Positions 19,894-23,836 of a stretch of 23,836 bases of DNA are shown piece after piece. Source of the DNA: Acanthamoeba lenticulata (taxonomy: Eukaryota; Discosea; Longamoebia; Acanthamoebidae). Each line of letters opens with the position of its first letter. The stretch's first letter is position 1. The stretch lies in assembly GCA_002179805.1 (NCBI GenBank), contig NAVB01000831.1, positions 1 to 23,836 on the forward strand, read 5' to 3'. Position numbers and translations under genes: made by a program. The notes below the pieces were generated by a model that was not told the DNA's origin, did no database searches, and worked only from the letters and a program-made list of their open reading frames with translations.

Positions 19894-21516
19894 CTTGAAG
19901 AAATCTCTCGATTCGAGGCGCCGAAGGAGAGAGTAAAGAGGATGGGGAAGCTCTTCAGGTGATTGGGACGGAAAGAAGAAAGCAGCAGCTGAAGGAAGGA
20001 CGAAGGCGAAAAGAAGACCGCGGAACTAAACCGGTGGTTCCTCAAACACACACACACACGACTTCGAGTGCGAGCGTCTTCGAAGCGGGGTACGTTAGGG
20101 AGCGAGACACCAGTCACTATGTGTGACCCAAGTGCTGGGCGGTGCTGAGGGCGACGTTGCGCTGTTTGGGTGGTGCGTGTAAGGGAATTGAGGGGTGGCT
20201 CCTCTCGCTCTTCTCAAGCCCGCGGGATACTGCAGACAAGTAGGCAGCCGTCCGACGCCTCGGCCTTGGCGGTGTTGGATACGTCGCCTTCGTCGCTGGC
20301 GCCAGAGCTTGACGAGGTGCGACAGAAGCATCGGTGCTGCGAAAATTCATCATATTTGCTCGACTGAGTGCGTTTTTGACAGTGTATTTTCTTCGACTTT
20401 TCACAACTTGAGTTTTGCGGCCCGCCGCGAACACAACTGTCTGGACCGGACAGGGCAATTTAACGTGGAAATACACCTGTGCGGCTCGCCCTCGCGCCGT
20501 TCTCGTTTCCCACCGCCACAGGTGAGCATTGCCTGTTTGGGTGAAGTGTAGGAACGTCCTGTGTAAGGCCAAAATGGGGCCAGATCATGACGCAGGAGCT
20601 CCCGCACGTTAACGTGTAGAATACGGGAGGGCTGGGACTGCGTAGTTTGTTGGGCTTTCTTTCTTGCCTCCGGGATTGATGCCCTCTCCGGAGTGTGGCC
20701 ACCAGCGGGATGAAAGTGGCGGGAACAAAGCTTTGCGCCTCGTTGCTGCGCGGTCTGCACGACCGCGAACCACAACACCACCAAGAGGCAACAAGGACTT
20801 GGGGAGGATTGAGTGGCGTGTGTGACGGCAGCACGCACGCAATTTCGCCCATGTGGAGGGCTGTCGAACTCGTGATCGGCCGCGCGTGCAAGCGCCGCCC
20901 AAGCGACGTGGTGAGCTACGAAGTTTCGCCCTGCTGATGAGGATGAATCCTACCAAACGTACCCTTTTGTGATTGGCTTGTTGGAGACCAGGTGCCTGGG
21001 TCGAACTGCAACAAGGTCGGGGTTTGGTGGAGGGTTCGTCTGTGCGTGCGCCAGCCCTTTCTGGTTGAGCAGATTTCGTTGGCCTTGCCGAGCATATCCC
21101 CGCGAGCCTCTCCCTCAGCCGGTGATGAGGTCCTTCTTTCTTGGGGAATTTCCGCGAACGAGACCGCCTCGCACGGCGTCAAGCTGGCGGCGGTGTAAGC
21201 GCATAAAACCAAGGCCCAAGGGCGCCTTACCTTACTTTCATCAGCATTCGAACAGGCCTCTCGTGTCGTGTGTGAGCACCAACACTCTCACCAAGAACCC
21301 GTGAAAGCAACGCGCTTTCTACCCCTTCCAAGCACACAGCTGCTCCCCCTATTCGAATACTACACACCCGCGCGGGCTTACACCCAACGACCTATTCGCG
21401 ACGCTTCTTTCGTCCTCTACCTCCCTTTCTTTCCCTCCCCTCTCTAGGGTCGTTGCCCACTCAGCAGAGATAGGCTCTGGTGAGCGCACACCTTCTTCCT
21501 CTTCCTCCTCTTCGTC
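19894..21516. other. 1.6-kb intergenic region between divergent genes
   Basis: Separates the minus-strand cysteine-rich protein gene from the plus-strand synthase-like gene, so it should hold both promoters. No open frame here shows the G/C third-position bias of the real exons, and no tRNA or rRNA was recognised. Visible elements are a CA repeat (about 20047-20059), a 12-nt palindrome CACGTTAACGTG (20605-20616), a TATA-like CATAAAA (21202-21208), and a CT-rich tract (about 21403-21445) ending in TCTCTAG. The last could be the acceptor of a 5' UTR intron or an initiation region for the downstream gene. Confidence 0.5.
20605..20616. repeat. Perfect 12-nt palindrome CACGTTAACGTG
   Basis: The sequence equals its own reverse complement. 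A half-copy, TTAACGTG, occurs about 150 nt upstream (near 20459-20466). It could be a dimeric regulator site, but a chance occurrence is not excluded. Confidence 0.6.
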
Positions 21517-23836
21517 ATGAACTCAGAGGATATCAACCACTATGTGTCGGGCGTCCTCACGGCCGCGCTCGGCACGTCCCTTATCTTCTTCGGCCTGCCC
21601 TCGCTGGCCACGGTCCCGCACCTGAGGAAGGGCATGACCAAGGCGCAGGCCTTCAAGATCGTCTTCAAGTATTGCCAGTTCTTCTTGTCCTGCTTCCTCC
21701 TCGGGTACGACCCCAAAACTCCTTTCAACCCTGTAGAACAAGTTGACTCACTTCAACTCCTTTTGCGTTCATCAGAGCTTCTATTGCCATCAGGGTTCTG
21801 GGACACCAGTTCGGCGCGGACTTCAGCCTCTTCTACCTCGTGGCCCTTCTGCCCGCTGGTGCCGCTGTGGCCCTGTTCGGACTTCTCTTCTACCGGCTTA
21901 TCATGCTGGCCTACGGCATCTACGTGGGCATGCTCATTGGCATGGTTCTCGAGGCCGGAGTGTCCAACGCCACCGACACCAACGATGAGCACCAGTGTAC
22001 GTCTTCTTCGTCTGTGCACGTTTTCGTTTTTTCGTTAGCTTTCGTTCTTTGGTTCGGCTGAAATTTCCGACTAAAATGTCGACATGTGACACACATCAGG
22101 GGGCAAGCTCATCATCCTCACTGCGGGCATCCTCGTCGGGTTCCTCACCTTCAAGTCGTCGACCACTTCGCTCCTGCCGCGTCTCCTCTATGCCGTGGCC
22201 GGTTCGGCGCTGTTGGCCATGAGCCCGCCCTGCTGGGCCTTCCTCCCCAATGACGTACGCCACAACATCACCAACAATCTCTCGTCTGAAGTAACAAACT
22301 GACACGCGTGAACCAACAACAACAACAGATGAAGCGTCCGGCTCTCGTGCCGTGGCTCAAGTTCATTCCTGAGCTCGCGGATGATGCCGAGTGCGCCTCG
22401 CTGCCGACCAAGCAGGAGGACGTCTACATCTTCTGGGCCATCATGGCGATCGTGCTCGCCGTGCCGCTCTTCGCGTTCAAGCTTCTGCCGTGGTTCCACC
22501 GCAAGTTCCACTTCTCGCTCATCAACGAGAACGGCTGCGGACTGCGCATCAAGTTCCGTCCCAACATCGCCACCCACGAGCGCCAGGGTCTCCTCGCCGC
22601 CATCAAGGAGTACCGCAAGCAGCGCAAGACGCAGAGCCGCGAGGCCAAGGAGGAGCGCAAGCGCCGGAAGGCCGAGAAGAAGCAGCAGAAGAAGGACAAG
22701 AAGAACGGCGCCTCGTCGTCGTCCTCGACTTCCGGTGCCTCAAGCGGCAGCGACGAGAGCGAGGTCGTCCACGATGTCGACGTCGACATGGACGTCAAGG
22801 ATCAGCGGCGTGCGTCGGTCTCTTCGCTGGCCTCGCTCGGCGACGACCGCTCGCTCGGCAGCTCGGCGCTGGCCTCGATGCGCGAGCGCATCCAAGAGAA
22901 CCTCAGGCGCGAGGAGACGCGCATTGAGATCCTGACCAACAAGTTTGACATGCTCAACAAGCAGCGCGAGAAGGAGCTCTTCGGCGACATCGACGAGGAG
23001 GAGCGCAACAAGCCCCCGATGGGCATGATCGACTGGAAGCGCGGCACTCCGGACAAGGTGGTGCCTGCCATCAAGATCCTCGCCACGCGCGTGCTCCACT
23101 TCTTCATCATGGGCTGGGGCCTCTTCTGGATCATCTGGCTCTGCGGCTGGGGTCGCAACTGGGACAACTTCCTCGCCTGGATCTCGTGGTTCGGCTTCCT
23201 CGTCGCCGAAGTGGTCAACTACTTCCTCGGTATCATCTACAACTTCAACTTCTGGACGGCCACCGTGCGCAAGCGCAAGAGCCTCTACTCGCTCGAGGGC
23301 TTCATGGAGACGGTCGACCGCGTCCGTGTCGACACGATGATTTTCCACTACAAGGAGGACCCCAACACCACGCAGCGCACCCTCCAGGGCTGCCTCATGA
23401 TGAAGCGTACCCCCAACGTGCACCTCGTCCACCGCATCTGCGACGACTCGTTCGGCCAGAAGCGTTCGGACTCGATCAAGGCGCAGATCGCCCGCGAGCG
23501 CGCCGCCGCCGAGGAGCTCCGTGGCGGACACAAGCAGGCCAAGACCATGCGCCAGTGGATCAAGGAGAAGATTGACTTGTGCACGCCCGGCAAGAAGTTC
23601 CACCAGGCCATCGACTGTATCTCGTGCCACGGCTGCAAGAAGTGCCGCAAGTCGTCCCGCAAGGGCCGCGGCAAGGCCAAGACCGCCAAGCGCGACCGCA
23701 AGAACAAGGACCAGATCGAGATGGAGCGCCGCAGCCGCCGCAAGGCCGCCGACCTCGAGGAGGCCGACGTCACCGACGAGTCCGACCTCGAGGAGGACTC
23801 GGATGTCCACGATTCCGAGGATGACGGCTCCGAGTT
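21517..23836 (+). CDS. Multi-pass membrane protein with putative GT2 (cellulose/chitin synthase-like) domain, 3'-partial
   Basis: Exons 21517-21704, 21794-21996, 22100-22254 and 22329 to the window edge; 684 complete codons, then cut off. Residues 1-182 hold about six hydrophobic segments (12-31, 47-66, 75-96, 97-116, 133-149, 157-177), and a seventh lies at 214-234. This part weakly recalls TMEM198-like membrane domains. Residues about 255-430 are a charged, Ser-rich, probably cytosolic linker. Two further membrane segments (about 438-458 and 464-487) precede VRVDTMIFHYKEDP (D517) and, about 35 residues on, VHRICDDS (D554, D555). This order resembles the start of a family-2 glycosyltransferase fold, V(D)xxxPxYNE followed by a DD motif for UDP-sugar binding, as in cellulose and chitin synthases. 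A Lys/Arg-rich segment with CX2CX2CX2C (C612, C615, C618, C621) and an acidic tail follow. The remaining catalytic motifs, TED and QxxRW, would lie beyond the window. Cyst-wall polysaccharide synthesis is a hypothesis only. Confidence 0.62.

Noticed and set aside
20990..21015. GGGTCGAACTG, slightly like a tRNA B-box complement
   Set aside because: It does not match the B-box and no cloverleaf or A-box could be found around it.
20695..21198. Small open frames of 68-80 aa in the long intergenic region
   Set aside because: No codon bias like the neighbouring exons, no recognisable motif and no splice partners.
22740..23810. 356-aa antisense open frame over the synthase-like gene
   Set aside because: It is a shadow of G/C third-position bias: Leu/Val/Ala/Glu-rich, no domain, and opposite a well-supported exon.

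Overview
The window is nuclear DNA from a GC-rich, intron-dense protist. The best fit is a free-living amoebozoan close to Acanthamoeba. This is inferred from gene content and style: short spliceosomal introns of about 60-200 nt, strong G/C bias at third codon positions, a hybrid histidine kinase, and a cellulose/chitin-synthase-like membrane protein. No marker in the window proves the genus. There is no rRNA, tRNA, CRISPR array or recognisable transposon.

Layout, left to right. (1) 77-3592 (+): SYF1/XAB2, the HAT-repeat scaffold of the Prp19-associated spliceosome complex, 11 exons. (2) 4004-7126 (+): a kelch propeller, coiled coil and C-terminal RING finger in one protein, a likely E3 ubiquitin ligase, 11 exons. 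(3) 7797-10498 (+): a membrane-anchored hybrid histidine kinase with a receiver domain, 7 exons. (4) 10591-15796 (+): a WDR6-type WD40 protein, the presumed partner of a tRNA 2'-O-methyltransferase, 23 exons. (5) 15935-18192 (-): a Lys/Ser/Glu-rich, mostly disordered protein of unknown function, 2 exons. (6) 18837-19893 (-): an unrecognised signal-anchor membrane protein with a cysteine-rich, probably glycosylated ectodomain, 2 exons. (7) 21517 to the window end (+): a multi-pass membrane protein whose last part looks like the start of a family-2 glycosyltransferase domain; its 3' part lies outside the window.

The genes do not form an obvious pathway. They are ordinary, separately transcribed eukaryotic genes packed tightly. 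Genes 3 and 4 are separated by only 92 nt. Genes 4 and 5 converge with 138 nt between stop codons. Genes 6 and 7 diverge from a 1.6-kb intergenic region. Exon boundaries were reconstructed by hand from GT...AG sites, reading-frame continuity and resemblance to known families. All 53 inferred introns join in frame, but none is confirmed by RNA. The most interesting points are the one-kelch-blade-per-exon arrangement, the GTACG-type donor preference, a required GC-AG intron, the unknown cysteine-rich ectodomain protein, and the synthase-like protein with a CX2CX2CX2C cluster.
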